64,000 bases of DNA from Candidatus Pelearchaeum maunauluense. Its GTDB lineage: Archaea > Thermoproteota > Nitrososphaeria_A > Caldarchaeales > Caldarchaeaceae. Position numbers and translations under genes: made by a program. The stretch lies in contig JANVYQ010000007.1 of NCBI GenBank assembly GCA_030059675.1, positions 23,001-87,000 of the forward strand, written 5' to 3'. Shown here in pieces: positions 6,854 through 15,047 of this stretch; position 1 is the first letter of the stretch; each line of letters starts with the position of its first letter. The notes under the pieces were generated by a model. The model was not told the origin of the DNA. It did no database searches and was given only the letters and a program-made list of their open reading frames with translations.

Positions 6854-7303
6854 CTAAACCAGCGAGTATCGGACATCGCTCTTAACTATCCTTATGGTTA
6901 TCAGTGAGTTGACCTCTATTACTCCCTTGATTCTCTTCACCTTGTTTATCGTTTGGTGAAGCCCGTCTAGGTCGTGAGCCATTATGACCGCGATAGCGTC
7001 GTAGTCTCCTGAGAGTTGGTAGATGTGCGGTATCTCGCGCATGGCTGTCATCTCGCGCAGAACCTCATCTATATTCTCTGGACTTATCCGTAGCATTAGC
7101 GCGGCTGAGTGGTTAATCCCAATCATACGCGGGTCAACCAGAGCCACTATCTTACGTATAACGCCAGCCTTGATGAGACGGGAGATTCTAAATCTTATCG
7201 TGTTCTCATTTACGTTCAGTTTCCTCCCAATCTCGGCATATGATGCCCTGCCGTCCTCCTGGAGTATCTCTAGGATTTTCTTATCAAGGTCGTCTAGCTC
7301 CAA
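6854..7303 (-). CDS. Lrp/AsnC-family transcriptional regulator
   Basis: This 149-residue regulator has the N-terminal winged helix ELDDLDKKILEILQEDGRAS, then YAEIGRKLNVNENTIRFRIS and RLIKAGVIRKIVALVDP. A C-terminal RAM/AsnC ligand-binding ferredoxin-like domain follows (HIYQLSGDYDAIAVIMAHDL, then VKRIKGVIEVNSLITIRI). Family members form dimers to octamers and sense amino acids. The start is ATG 7303, three bases after the hjc stop, so the two are co-transcribed. SHMT lies 38 bases downstream, making amino-acid-responsive control of that gene plausible. Confidence 0.93.
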   Translation of the reverse strand: MELDDLDKKILEILQEDGRASYAEIGRKLNVNENTIRFRISRLIKAGVIRKIVALVDPRMIGINHSAALMLRISPENIDEVLREMTAMREIPHIYQLSGDYDAIAVIMAHDLDGLHQTINKVKRIKGVIEVNSLITIRIVKSDVRYSLV

Positions 7304-7306
7304 CCC

Positions 7307-7747
7307 CTATACCACCTGCTTCCTGCTTTCTCCAGGCCATCTAATCGTTATAGACCTATCCTCGCCGTTTAGGGGGAGTTCTAGGAACCGCCATCCCCGT
7401 CCCAGGAATCTAATCGCCACAACTGGTTTTGGGTGGAATTCACCGCCGCAATGTGGGCATTTTATCCTGAATCTTTTTGAGAAGTCCTTGAGCCGCTTGA
7501 CCTGCTCCACCTCCAGCATGGCGTAGCGCTTGCTGCTGGACTTAACTTCTATCGCCAGAAGCTCGCCGTGGTCTACCGCTATTATGTCGGGTTTGGCCAT
7601 CTTGCCCGCGCCGCTTCCAGGGGTTCTCACAGCATAGCAGCCGTCCTCACTGGCTTCTATGAAGCGCCTCAACAAGCTATACTCTCCCTCATAGCCCACC
7701 CGCGCCTTATACCTTGGAGAAGCAGAGTCCCGCGGCTTCCTAGGCAA
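7307..7747 (-). CDS. hjc: Holliday junction resolvase Hjc with a CPHC insertion
   Basis: This archaeal resolvase homologue (146 aa) cleaves four-way DNA junctions. The PD-(D/E)xK active site is intact: Glu in YEGEYSLLRRF (about 20-22), Asp54 in KPDIIAVD, and Glu67/Lys69 in LAIEVKSS. RTPGSGAGKMAKPD is the usual Hjc loop. Between the core and the last strands is a CPHCGGEFHP element (97-106) that could bind a metal with the nearby His; most Hjc proteins lack it. The gene is flanked by a winged-helix gene (22-base gap) and the Lrp gene (3-base gap) on the same strand. Confidence 0.9.
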   Translation of the reverse strand: MPRKPRDSASPRYKARVGYEGEYSLLRRFIEASEDGCYAVRTPGSGAGKMAKPDIIAVDHGELLAIEVKSSSKRYAMLEVEQVKRLKDFSKRFRIKCPHCGGEFHPKPVVAIRFLGRGWRFLELPLNGEDRSITIRWPGESRKQVV

Positions 7748-7769
7748 GATGAGAACACCCCACTCTTCC

Positions 7770-8156
7770 TTACGTTATCTTCTCGCGTTTATCTACTATC
7801 TTCTTCTCCTTCTCGTTCTCGCGGTGTATTGGGCGTTTCTCTATCTGGCCCAGCTCTATTATGAGCGGGCTTAGAAAATGGCTGAAGGATGCTGAGTTTT
7901 TAACCCATTTCCTCTCGCTGGGCTTTGAGAGGTAGCCTAGCTGAACCAGATTAGTGAGGAGCGTGGATATGCTCCTCCTTTTTCTACGGTCTTTTACGAG
8001 TTCTTCAGGGAGAAGCTCGGTTATGTCTGTTAGCGTGAAGGGATGCTGCTTGATGTTCGCTATAGCTGCTAGTATGGCCTCTATATCCGAATCGCTGAGC
8101 AGGCGTGTCTTCCACGATAACATCTTGATTATTGGATTGTTATCAGCCATTTCCAT
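7770..8156 (-). CDS. Small winged-helix-like protein
   Basis: The 128-residue product has a helix-turn-helix-like stretch at about 22-80: DIEAILAAIANIKQHPFTLT, then ITELLPEELVKDRRKRRSIS, then TLLTNLVQLGYLSKPSERKW. That is the layout of a winged-helix domain with a long basic linker. The C-terminal third is highly charged (RENEKEKKIVDKREK) and probably disordered. It lies between the coiled-coil zinc-ribbon gene and hjc in a tight minus-strand run. That suggests a DNA-associated role, but I do not recognise a family. Confidence 0.65.
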   Translation of the reverse strand: MEMADNNPIIKMLSWKTRLLSDSDIEAILAAIANIKQHPFTLTDITELLPEELVKDRRKRRSISTLLTNLVQLGYLSKPSERKWVKNSASFSHFLSPLIIELGQIEKRPIHRENEKEKKIVDKREKIT

Positions 8157-8186
8157 ACCACCAACTCAACTATGACGACTCCAATT

Positions 8187-9698
8187 CTAATAATAGCGGA
8201 GAAGCGTCGCTGGGTTAAGCTGTATATCACGCCTGCAACTACTGCATTCTAGGACAATCTTATCTCCAGCCTCGGCGGCTTCCTCCAAATCCTCCTTCAC
8301 GGGTAGCATGACTATCGTCCCCTCACCACAGTGCGGGCATTTGACGCGGGCTTTCTTCTCTATCGTGTTTGTGAGTTCCTGCTTGGTGCTTAGTCTCTTG
8401 AAGAAGGCCACCGCTGGCCGTGTCTCCGTCTTTTCCACCGCTTCCTGGGTAGCCTCCTGCACTGGTGGAGGCGGCCTCTCCTGCCGCTGCTCGGCGTATA
8501 TCCTCTTAAGCTCCGCCTCCAGAGCCACGCGCCTCTCAGCCAAAGCCTTAAACTCCTTCTCAAGCTTGTCAAACACCCACTTGGGGACAAGCTCGCTCCT
8601 AATGGCTGGGAGAATCAGCTCAACTATCCTCTTCCGCACGTTCTCTGTCAAGCTCTGCTCAAGCGGCCTCAACGCTGGAAGCTCTCCCTTCCTAACCTTA
8701 ACTATGTTCAGAAGCTGATGAGCAAGCGTTTCAATCTCCTCATTTGAAACTATCTCTGGGTTGTGCATCAGGTTGAGCAGCGAGCGCGCCGCATCAACCT
8801 CTTCCTCAAGAATCTTCACCTGCTCCTCTTTCTTGCTTATCTCCTCATCCAGCGATGCGAGAAGCTCTTGCATCTGTCTTATCTCGTTCTCTATCTCCTC
8901 AGCCTTGCCGCGATATCCGTATAATGATTCATACTCACGTGTCAGCTCCTCTATCTTAGAGTTTAGCTCATTCACTCTATTCTCAAGCTGCTCCACCTCA
9001 GCCTTAAGCCTGTTCCTCGCCTCCATTATGCTGTTAAACTCTGGCTCCACATCTATGAGCGCCGCTATCTGCCCTTCCTTCTCCTTCTTGGAGGATTCTA
9101 TCGCCGCCAGCTCTTCTTCAAGGCTTTTCTTACGGTTCTCCAGCTCCTCTATCTCGCTCAAGAGCGACTTACGCGCATCCAGCATCTCTAGAAGCTTAGC
9201 TGGGTCTCCTCCAAGCTCCTTAAGCTGTTTGGCAGCAGAGACAAGTAGTTCTAAGTCTTGTGTAGAGATGCCGTGACTCTCAAGGAGCTTGAAGAGGTTG
9301 GATGCTTTATTAACCTTGTCTAGAGTGAGTTTCTGCTGCTCCATGTATATCTTCAGGTCTTCCTCTATCTTCTCACGCTTCGCCTTAAGCTCGTTAATCG
9401 CATACTCAAGCTTCACACTCTCCTTAAACTTCTTATCATATTCGCGGAGGAGAACCGTGAAGCTTTTTCCTGTTTCACGCTCAAGCTCTCTAAGCCTTAG
9501 AGCTGTCTTGATATATTTACGCAGCTTAGCTGGTTGTTTTTCCAAGGATTCAAATAATTCCAGTAATGAGTTGATTGTCTGCTCATCTAATCCCAGCTCG
9601 GTGAGACACTTCATGGCTTCGCCCCCAGCCCCCTTAGGCTGGGACTCGCCACCCACACCCTGCTCACTTACTCCCTCCTGGTCTGGAATGTGCGCCAT
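8187..9698 (-). CDS. Long coiled-coil protein with C-terminal zinc ribbon
   Basis: The product is about 503 residues from ATG 9698; an upstream in-frame ATG at 9761 lies before the best TATA box and is less likely. After a short Gly-rich leader come helices (LGLDEQTINSLLELFESLEK) and a long coiled coil from about residue 80 to 320, rich in heptads such as IEELENRKKSLEEELAAIES and VEQLENRVNELNSKIEELTR. A helical domain (about 330-400), a Pro-rich linker (ERPPPPVQEA) and a zinc ribbon follow (CPHC at 454-457, CSSC at 485-488). No ATPase motifs are present, so it is not a complete SMC protein. It heads the operon leading to hjc. Confidence 0.75.
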   Translation of the reverse strand: MAHIPDQEGVSEQGVGGESQPKGAGGEAMKCLTELGLDEQTINSLLELFESLEKQPAKLRKYIKTALRLRELERETGKSFTVLLREYDKKFKESVKLEYAINELKAKREKIEEDLKIYMEQQKLTLDKVNKASNLFKLLESHGISTQDLELLVSAAKQLKELGGDPAKLLEMLDARKSLLSEIEELENRKKSLEEELAAIESSKKEKEGQIAALIDVEPEFNSIMEARNRLKAEVEQLENRVNELNSKIEELTREYESLYGYRGKAEEIENEIRQMQELLASLDEEISKKEEQVKILEEEVDAARSLLNLMHNPEIVSNEEIETLAHQLLNIVKVRKGELPALRPLEQSLTENVRKRIVELILPAIRSELVPKWVFDKLEKEFKALAERRVALEAELKRIYAEQRQERPPPPVQEATQEAVEKTETRPAVAFFKRLSTKQELTNTIEKKARVKCPHCGEGTIVMLPVKEDLEEAAEAGDKIVLECSSCRRDIQLNPATLLRYY

Positions 9699-9728
9699 AC
9701 TCAGCCAAGTTTTATACGGTCTGTATTG

Positions 9729-9737
9729 ATATATATG
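9729..9737 (-). promoter_or_regulatory. TATA box of the coiled-coil/hjc gene run
   Basis: GATATATAT-type box on the minus strand, about 33 bases upstream of ATG 9698, which predicts a leader of roughly ten bases. A second A/T element at 9710-9717 is too close to that ATG. This spacing is the reason for choosing the shorter start. Confidence 0.45.
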
Positions 9738-9830
9738 TGCCATCCCGCGGAGAATACGCATAATATTGGTGTATTTTCGGGCTAGGGCTCACGTAGATGC
9801 GGAGAATTATGCGGTTTATATCGGCAAAAA

Positions 9831-9840
9831 CTATTATAAT
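9831..9840 (+). promoter_or_regulatory. TATA box of the stomatin/NfeD operon
   Basis: CTATTATAAT lies 30 bases upstream of the stomatin ATG 9870. The expected transcription start is about five to eight bases before the ATG. The 171-base gap from 9699 to 9869 holds both divergent promoters and nothing else that I can identify. Confidence 0.5.
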
Positions 9841-9869
9841 GTGAAGTGAATTAACTAGCTTGATGCACT

Positions 9870-10664
9870 ATGAGCGTATTAGCACAGCTCACACCCGCGA
9901 CCATATTTCTAACAATCTTCCTGCTCATAATAATACTAGGACTACTATCATCAGCCATAAAGATAGCAACAGAATACGAGCGCGTGGTCATCTTCAGGCT
10001 CGGTAGGCTACTAGGCGCTAAAGGGCCTGGGCTAGTCATAATACTGCCAATAATAGATAAGCGACGTATCGTTGACCTTAGGCTGATAACGCTTGACGTA
10101 CCCAAGCAGCGTATGATCACGAAGGATAACGTGACTGTTGACGTGGATGCTATCGTCTACTTCAGGGTTAATGACCCTATAGCTGCTGTTGTGCGTGTTA
10201 AGGACTACATAACTGCTTCCGCTATGCTGGCTCAGACCACACTACGCGATGTCATAGGCCAGGTGGAGTTTGACGACCTCCTCACTAGGAGGGAGGAGCT
10301 GAACAAGAGGATACAGCAGATACTTGATGAGGCTACAGAGCCTTGGGGTATTAAGGTAACCACCGTAGCAATCCGTGATGTTGTGATACCTGAGACTATG
10401 CAGAGGGCTATTGCCAAGCAGGCTGAGGCTGAGCGCGAGAGGAGGAGCAGGATAATCATGGCTGAGGGAGAGCTGCAGGCCGCGCAGAAGATGGCGGAGG
10501 CAGCCAACTACTATGCCCAGAACCCATCTGCCATGAGGCTTCGCGAACTCCAGACATGGGCCGAGATAGCTAGGGAAAAGAACCTGATAGTGATTACCGA
10601 GAGTAGCGGGCTTAAGGAAATGGCGGCCATGATGGGTATGATAGAGTCGTCAAAGAAGAGATGA
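9870..10664 (+). CDS. Stomatin/SPFH-domain membrane protein (slipin)
   Basis: This 264-residue prokaryotic stomatin has an N-terminal membrane hairpin (TIFLTIFLLIIILGLLSSAI). The SPFH/Band 7 domain follows (YERVVIFRLGRLLGAKGPGL, RRIVDLRLITLDVPKQRMIT, DNVTVDVDAIVYFRV). An oligomerising helical region rich in Ala/Glu (RAIAKQAEAERERRSRIIMA) and EGELQAAQKMAEAA complete it. Family members form membrane microdomain scaffolds. The stop overlaps the start of the NfeD-type protease gene (ATGA), the standard stomatin/NfeD pair in which the protease cleaves the stomatin C-terminus in Pyrococcus. Confidence 0.95.
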   Translation: MSVLAQLTPATIFLTIFLLIIILGLLSSAIKIATEYERVVIFRLGRLLGAKGPGLVIILPIIDKRRIVDLRLITLDVPKQRMITKDNVTVDVDAIVYFRVNDPIAAVVRVKDYITASAMLAQTTLRDVIGQVEFDDLLTRREELNKRIQQILDEATEPWGIKVTTVAIRDVVIPETMQRAIAKQAEAERERRSRIIMAEGELQAAQKMAEAANYYAQNPSAMRLRELQTWAEIAREKNLIVITESSGLKEMAAMMGMIESSKKR

Positions 10665-11965
10665 CTAGAGCCGCATCAATAACTATCGCAATATTCCTCA
10701 TATCTTTTTCAGCTTTACTCGCTGCCTCGGATAGCTATGGCTCTACCGACGAAAGGCGCGTGCTCTGGCTGGAGCTTAATGGCTACGTCTCGCCAGGCAT
10801 GGCTGAGTATGTTGAGGAGAGCTTGAGCAACGCTGGGGACTACGCCGCGGTTCTCATAACGCTGGATACATTCGGCGGCCTCGGAGACGCTATGTTCAGG
10901 ATAATTGACGCCATACTAGAGTCCCCCACACCCGTGATAGGCTTCGTATACCCAGCTGGTAAGCAGGCTCTCTCAGCTGGCACTTACATACTCATGGCGA
11001 CAGACTATGCTGCGATGGCGCCTTATACGTTGATAGGCTCTGCCCAGCCAGTTGTCGGCGGCCAGCCGAGCAACGAGACCAAGCTCATAAACTTCCTCAC
11101 TGCTAAGATGAGCTCCCTCGCTGAGCTGCATAAGCGAAACGCGACACAGGCTGTTAGGTTCATCACGCATAACGACAACCTAGGCCCAGAGGAGGCGCTG
11201 AGGCTTCGGGTTATAGAAGCAATAGCAGACTCGCCTGAGGAGCTTCTACAGAAAGCGGATGGAGCGACGGTGTATAGGCTGGGCGGGGAAAGAACCCTAG
11301 ACCTCAACGGGGCCAGGCTGGTTAAAGTGGAGCCTAGCATAAGGTCTTCTGTAATAGGGCTCTTTTCAGACCCGCTGGTTTCCAGTCTTCTCCTCTCCAT
11401 AGGGATATTGGTCTTGATACTTGGTTTTACGAGTCCTGGATGGGGTGCTGAGGTGGCTGGAGGAATAATGATAGTCTTAGGACTCCTGGGTCAGGGCTTC
11501 AACGTGAATATCATAGGGATACTGCTCGCCGCAATAGGAGCTGGCCTCATAATCTTTGAACTACACACACCAGGCTTCGGAGCAGCGGGCCTAGGCGGAA
11601 TCTTCGCGCTAACGCTAGGCCTGATACTCCTCATAGGATACCCGCCCTACCCCATATACGTCTCAGAAGAATGGCTACAACAGCTCTACTTCTCAATAGG
11701 AGTATCAACCATCGTAGCCGGCGGTATCTTCGTCTTCCTAATCTACAAAGCCCTTAGGATACAGAAGAGAAAGAGCTACTTTGAGAAGTATCTCGGCGAT
11801 GTGGGCAAAGCCATAGACGACCTAAGCCCTGGTAAAGAGGGATATATCTTGGTCTCAGGCGAGTACTGGAGAGCTACCTCTAGGACGGAGATTAGAAGGG
11901 GGCAGAGGGTTAGGATAGTTGGGCGTAGAGACGGTCTCCTACTTGTGGAGCCTGCTGATGAATAA
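10661..11965 (+). CDS. NfeD-type membrane-bound serine protease
   Basis: This 434-residue full-length NfeD has a signal peptide (about 1-22), a ClpP-like protease domain (about 30-225), four or more membrane helices (about 240-365) and a C-terminal OB domain (about 370-434, GYILVSGEYWRATSRTEIRR). The catalytic Ser lies in ALSAGTYILMA, the equivalent of Ser97 in Pyrococcus 1510-N. A conserved Lys is expected in the ETKLINFLTAKMSSL region. GNATQA-like and GPEEALRLRVIEAIA motifs also match. It is translationally coupled to the stomatin gene by a 4-base overlap. Confidence 0.95.
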   Translation: MTRAASITIAIFLISFSALLAASDSYGSTDERRVLWLELNGYVSPGMAEYVEESLSNAGDYAAVLITLDTFGGLGDAMFRIIDAILESPTPVIGFVYPAGKQALSAGTYILMATDYAAMAPYTLIGSAQPVVGGQPSNETKLINFLTAKMSSLAELHKRNATQAVRFITHNDNLGPEEALRLRVIEAIADSPEELLQKADGATVYRLGGERTLDLNGARLVKVEPSIRSSVIGLFSDPLVSSLLLSIGILVLILGFTSPGWGAEVAGGIMIVLGLLGQGFNVNIIGILLAAIGAGLIIFELHTPGFGAAGLGGIFALTLGLILLIGYPPYPIYVSEEWLQQLYFSIGVSTIVAGGIFVFLIYKALRIQKRKSYFEKYLGDVGKAIDDLSPGKEGYILVSGEYWRATSRTEIRRGQRVRIVGRRDGLLLVEPADE

Positions 11966-12002
11966 AGAATAAGGAAGGGAGGGAGTTTTTGGGCGTTGGT
12001 TC

Positions 12003-12428
12003 TTAGAGTCTTCCCCGTCTAAATGGGCGGCGCTGGCCGTAGCCCCTGCTCTGGTAGCCGTAGTCGCTGCTATAAGTCTCCTTTGCGGAGAGGTTGTTCT
12101 CCGTGTTTATGTTCTCAATAGCCTCATCGGATAGCTCAATAGAGCCATACCTACCCAGATTCAGCTGCATCCTACCACGGAAGACCTTGACAAAACCGTT
12201 GTTCACCTTTATCGTATCCCCCTCATTAACCTTCTCCGCGTTGTCATCCCAGAGAATCAGCTTTATAGCGCCAGTGTCATCTGCTATCAAAGCCTCAGAC
12301 AGCGTATGCTCCGACTGGTCATACTGCGAAGAAACAGTCTTCACCGGCGACTTCTCAACAACCTTAGCCACTAGGTTTACTCCGCGTGAGCGCGGAGTCA
12401 AACTACCTATCTTAACTATTTCACTCAA
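12003..12428 (-). CDS. ssb: Crenarchaeal-type single-stranded DNA-binding protein
   Basis: This 141-residue protein has one OB fold (residues about 1-105: MSEIVKIGSLTPRSRGVNLV, ADDTGAIKLILWDDNAEKV, GDTIKVNNGFVKVFRGRMQL). A flexible tail rich in Gly, Arg, Tyr and Ser follows (YGYQSRGYGQRRPFRRGRL). This is the architecture of Sulfolobus SSB, except that the tail is basic rather than acidic, so it may bind nucleic acid itself. The start is TTG 12428, placed immediately after AAAGG. It is convergent with the NfeD gene and a T5 run at 11986-11990 lies between the two. Confidence 0.9.
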   Translation of the reverse strand: MSEIVKIGSLTPRSRGVNLVAKVVEKSPVKTVSSQYDQSEHTLSEALIADDTGAIKLILWDDNAEKVNEGDTIKVNNGFVKVFRGRMQLNLGRYGSIELSDEAIENINTENNLSAKETYSSDYGYQSRGYGQRRPFRRGRL

Positions 12429-12474
12429 CCTTTCTTTACACGCTCTTTAGGTGTGCATATTCCGCTCCAGCCTC

Positions 12475-12485
12475 TTATTTAAATG
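12475..12485 (-). promoter_or_regulatory. TATA box of ssb
   Basis: CATTTAAATAA on the minus strand is about 50 bases upstream of the TTG start, giving an expected leader of roughly 20-25 bases that ends with AAGAAAGG. Confidence 0.4.
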
Positions 12486-12505
12486 TATGGCTAGACCAAA
12501 AACTA

Positions 12506-14083
12506 TTACCCACCAACGGCCCTGCGTAGCTTTTCTACAGCCTTCTCGCTCCCCAGGTCTTCGAAGATATACGGCCCAAGACGCGGCCCCTTCGGCTGTC
12601 CTATCAACACCTTGTATAGCGTTCTGAAGAACTCTGCTGGCTGTAGGCCGTTGTTTCGCGCAGCGTTGAATATTCCGTTCTGAATCTCATCACCGCTTTT
12701 GGCCTTCTCGATGACCTTGATTAACTTGTTAATCGCTTTCTTCTGGTTCTCGGATAGTTGTACTGGCTTGACCTCCACCTGGCCGAAGTCTTTGACGAAG
12801 TTTATCGCCATCCTAACCCTCTCCCTTACTGTGTCGTCGACCTTGTAGCCGTAGCGTTGTAGGCGGCTTATCACGAATTGCTCCTCAGCCCCATCGGGAG
12901 CCGCGCCCGCGAGCTGCGTGAGGAGTGTGTAGGGAACTTTTGAGGGCGGCTCACGTGGAGGCTCCAAGTTATAGATATACATGAACAGACCTCTGGACTT
13001 TATGTCGCCGCTTCCAGAGTAGTATGCGTCTTGCAGCCTGTCCAGCTCGTTCATCAACGCTGGTATTAGGGGTGGCGAGATTACGCGCGTCCCCTTTATA
13101 CGCTTGAGTAAGAGCAGGATGAGGCTCTGGGGCGTTCCGTACCTATACCAGCTCTGAGGTGTGAATACACTAACCCCACGCGACTTGGATATCTTCCTCC
13201 TCGACTCGTCTAGGAAAAGCTCGTACTGGACGTGCATGGGTGGCTCGAACTGGAGAATCTCGCGCGATACCCAGTCGTTTACCATTATTGATTTGGCTAG
13301 GTCTTTCCCGTATGCTTCAAACCTTATGTCCAGCGCGGACCATCGCGCAGCCCACTCAACCTTCCACGAGAGCTTCCCGTCGGCCTTCTTTATATCCGCC
13401 TCTCCCTCATAGCCGCAGCCCTCGTGCCAGACCCCCTTGACCATAACATCCTTACAGCGGTAGAGAACCTTATCACTCCCAGGCTCGAACTCGTAGGCAT
13501 GAGCCGTATAGACTCTCCCGCAGTTCCCGCATATTGGAAAGTATGGAAGTGTTTCTAGAAACTTCTTCTGCCCTGTGAGCTCATTAATCTTCTCACCTAT
13601 CGCTTTATGGTTTTCGAGTATCCTCCGTATCTGTTCCGCGAGTATCCCGTTCTTGTATGCGTCGTATGCCCTCATGAACGTTGCCCTTATCCCAGCTTTT
13701 TCAAGCGCGTCAAGAAGGAGATACTCCATGTGCTCCGCGTATGAGCCATGACAGTTGAATGGGTCTGGGATTAGCGATACCGGACGGAGTAGGTATTTCC
13801 CAACCTCGCGCGGAAGCTCTGCTGGAACGCTTCTAAGACCATCCATATCATCTGCGAACTGTATAGTCTCAGAGTTGTATCCAAGATTCCTGAGGGCCAG
13901 CGCTACTGCGTGGGCTCTTACCGAGTCGGCCATGCTCCCTAGGTGGACTATCCCAGAAGCGGCTATGCCAGCCTCGGTTCTAAGGAGCTCTAGTGAGCGT
14001 CCAAGCCGCTTCTCCCGCTCCACAAGCCTGCCAGCAAGCTTATCCATCCAAGTGCCGAGCCCTATGACCTGCTTCTGCGACAT
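12506..14083 (-). CDS. lysS: Class I lysyl-tRNA synthetase
   Basis: This 525-residue archaeal LysRS charges tRNA-Lys. The HIGH-equivalent is GIVHLGS at 44-50 and the KMSKS-equivalent is KISKSRG near residue 290, with a Rossmann core between. A four-Cys zinc region (CGNCGRVYTAHAYE, CKDVMVKGVWHEGCG) interrupts the catalytic domain. The C-terminal helical anticodon-binding part ends with YKVLIGQPKGPRLGPYIFED. Class I rather than class II LysRS is usual in most archaea, so this is expected. A large methyltransferase gene lies upstream on the same strand, 52 bases away. Confidence 0.97.
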   Translation of the reverse strand: MSQKQVIGLGTWMDKLAGRLVEREKRLGRSLELLRTEAGIAASGIVHLGSMADSVRAHAVALALRNLGYNSETIQFADDMDGLRSVPAELPREVGKYLLRPVSLIPDPFNCHGSYAEHMEYLLLDALEKAGIRATFMRAYDAYKNGILAEQIRRILENHKAIGEKINELTGQKKFLETLPYFPICGNCGRVYTAHAYEFEPGSDKVLYRCKDVMVKGVWHEGCGYEGEADIKKADGKLSWKVEWAARWSALDIRFEAYGKDLAKSIMVNDWVSREILQFEPPMHVQYELFLDESRRKISKSRGVSVFTPQSWYRYGTPQSLILLLLKRIKGTRVISPPLIPALMNELDRLQDAYYSGSGDIKSRGLFMYIYNLEPPREPPSKVPYTLLTQLAGAAPDGAEEQFVISRLQRYGYKVDDTVRERVRMAINFVKDFGQVEVKPVQLSENQKKAINKLIKVIEKAKSGDEIQNGIFNAARNNGLQPAEFFRTLYKVLIGQPKGPRLGPYIFEDLGSEKAVEKLRRAVGG

Positions 14084-14135
14084 GGCTGAAGTCCTTCCCC
14101 CAGCCTAACAGCTTGAGAGAGCACGGTATTAGGGT

Positions 14136-15005
14136 TTAAACCTTGACCGCCTTGACGCAGCGTGTTGAGTGGTCGAGGCTTGCGCTGAAGCCTACGCTCC
14201 TAAGCCGCTCCAAAACACCTACATAAATCCGCTTACCAGAACGCACGCCAGGTTCGCCTACATAGTGTATGAGAATACCACCACGTTTCAGAAGCTCGTA
14301 TAGACGTTGATAGAACTGCCTGCTATATAGCTCGCCAGCAATCTTAATAGTGGGCGGGTCGTTTAGTATGGCGTCAAAACGCTCATCCAACTCCTCTACT
14401 ACACCCACCGCATCACCCTTGATTATCTCTATGCCTCCAGTGAAGAGCTCGCGCGACCATGGGTTGTATCTGGCCAGCTCTAAGATGTTCTCGTCTTTCT
14501 CTATCGTCTTAACACTACACGCGCCCAGCCTCTTAGCCCAGATAGCGGTGTAGCCCAACCCAGTACAAATATCCAAGACATTCCTGCACCTCAGCCGACC
14601 CATAAGCTCAACCTTTCTACGCGCATCCTCCTCGGGAAACATATCCCTTACGCGGTGCATGTGGACGCCGTCAATCTCAACGGTAGGTGCGTGGCCCCAT
14701 GAGGTCATGGCCAGCATGTAGAAATGGCCTAATGCCGAGAAGTAGAGCTTACGCGGAGGCTTCTCAACCGTGTATATTCCCCGCTCATCCTCAGAAACAG
14801 TTTCAAGAAAATCCCATTCTAGTAAAACGTCCCTAGCGTAGAGGCCCTCGCTACGTATCTCGCATATTTCGCTGGATAAGCCTAGGTCGAGGGAGAGTCT
14901 TACCTCGCCACACCTCCCACGCCTAGAGAGAGCCTCGCGGGCGACGTGAGAGGCTATCAGCCCAACCCCAGCCGACATGATTCCTAGCAATAAACGCTTA
15001 TTCAA
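14136..15005 (-). CDS. SAM-dependent methyltransferase (COG2521-like)
   Basis: The 289-residue protein carries a Rossmann methyltransferase domain at about 120-270. Motif I is VLDICTGLGYTAIWA, motif II ends in IEKDENILELARYNPWS, and motif IV is FDAILNDPPT. The NDPP signature usually marks methylation of an amino group on nucleic acid or protein. The N-terminal 110 residues form a separate domain with a possible membrane-proximal or helical start (LLLGIMSAGVGLIASHVARE). The pattern fits the uncharacterised archaeal methyltransferase group COG2521. It is divergent from DTD2 across a 42-base gap. Confidence 0.8.
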   Translation of the reverse strand: MNKRLLLGIMSAGVGLIASHVAREALSRRGRCGEVRLSLDLGLSSEICEIRSEGLYARDVLLEWDFLETVSEDERGIYTVEKPPRKLYFSALGHFYMLAMTSWGHAPTVEIDGVHMHRVRDMFPEEDARRKVELMGRLRCRNVLDICTGLGYTAIWAKRLGACSVKTIEKDENILELARYNPWSRELFTGGIEIIKGDAVGVVEELDERFDAILNDPPTIKIAGELYSRQFYQRLYELLKRGGILIHYVGEPGVRSGKRIYVGVLERLRSVGFSASLDHSTRCVKAVKV

Positions 15006-15047
15006 TCATAAATTAATAGTCGCCAGCATAAAGACAGCATAACCATC

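Noticed and set aside
12506..14083. Class I LysRS considered as unusual
   Set aside because: Class I LysRS is the common form in archaea.
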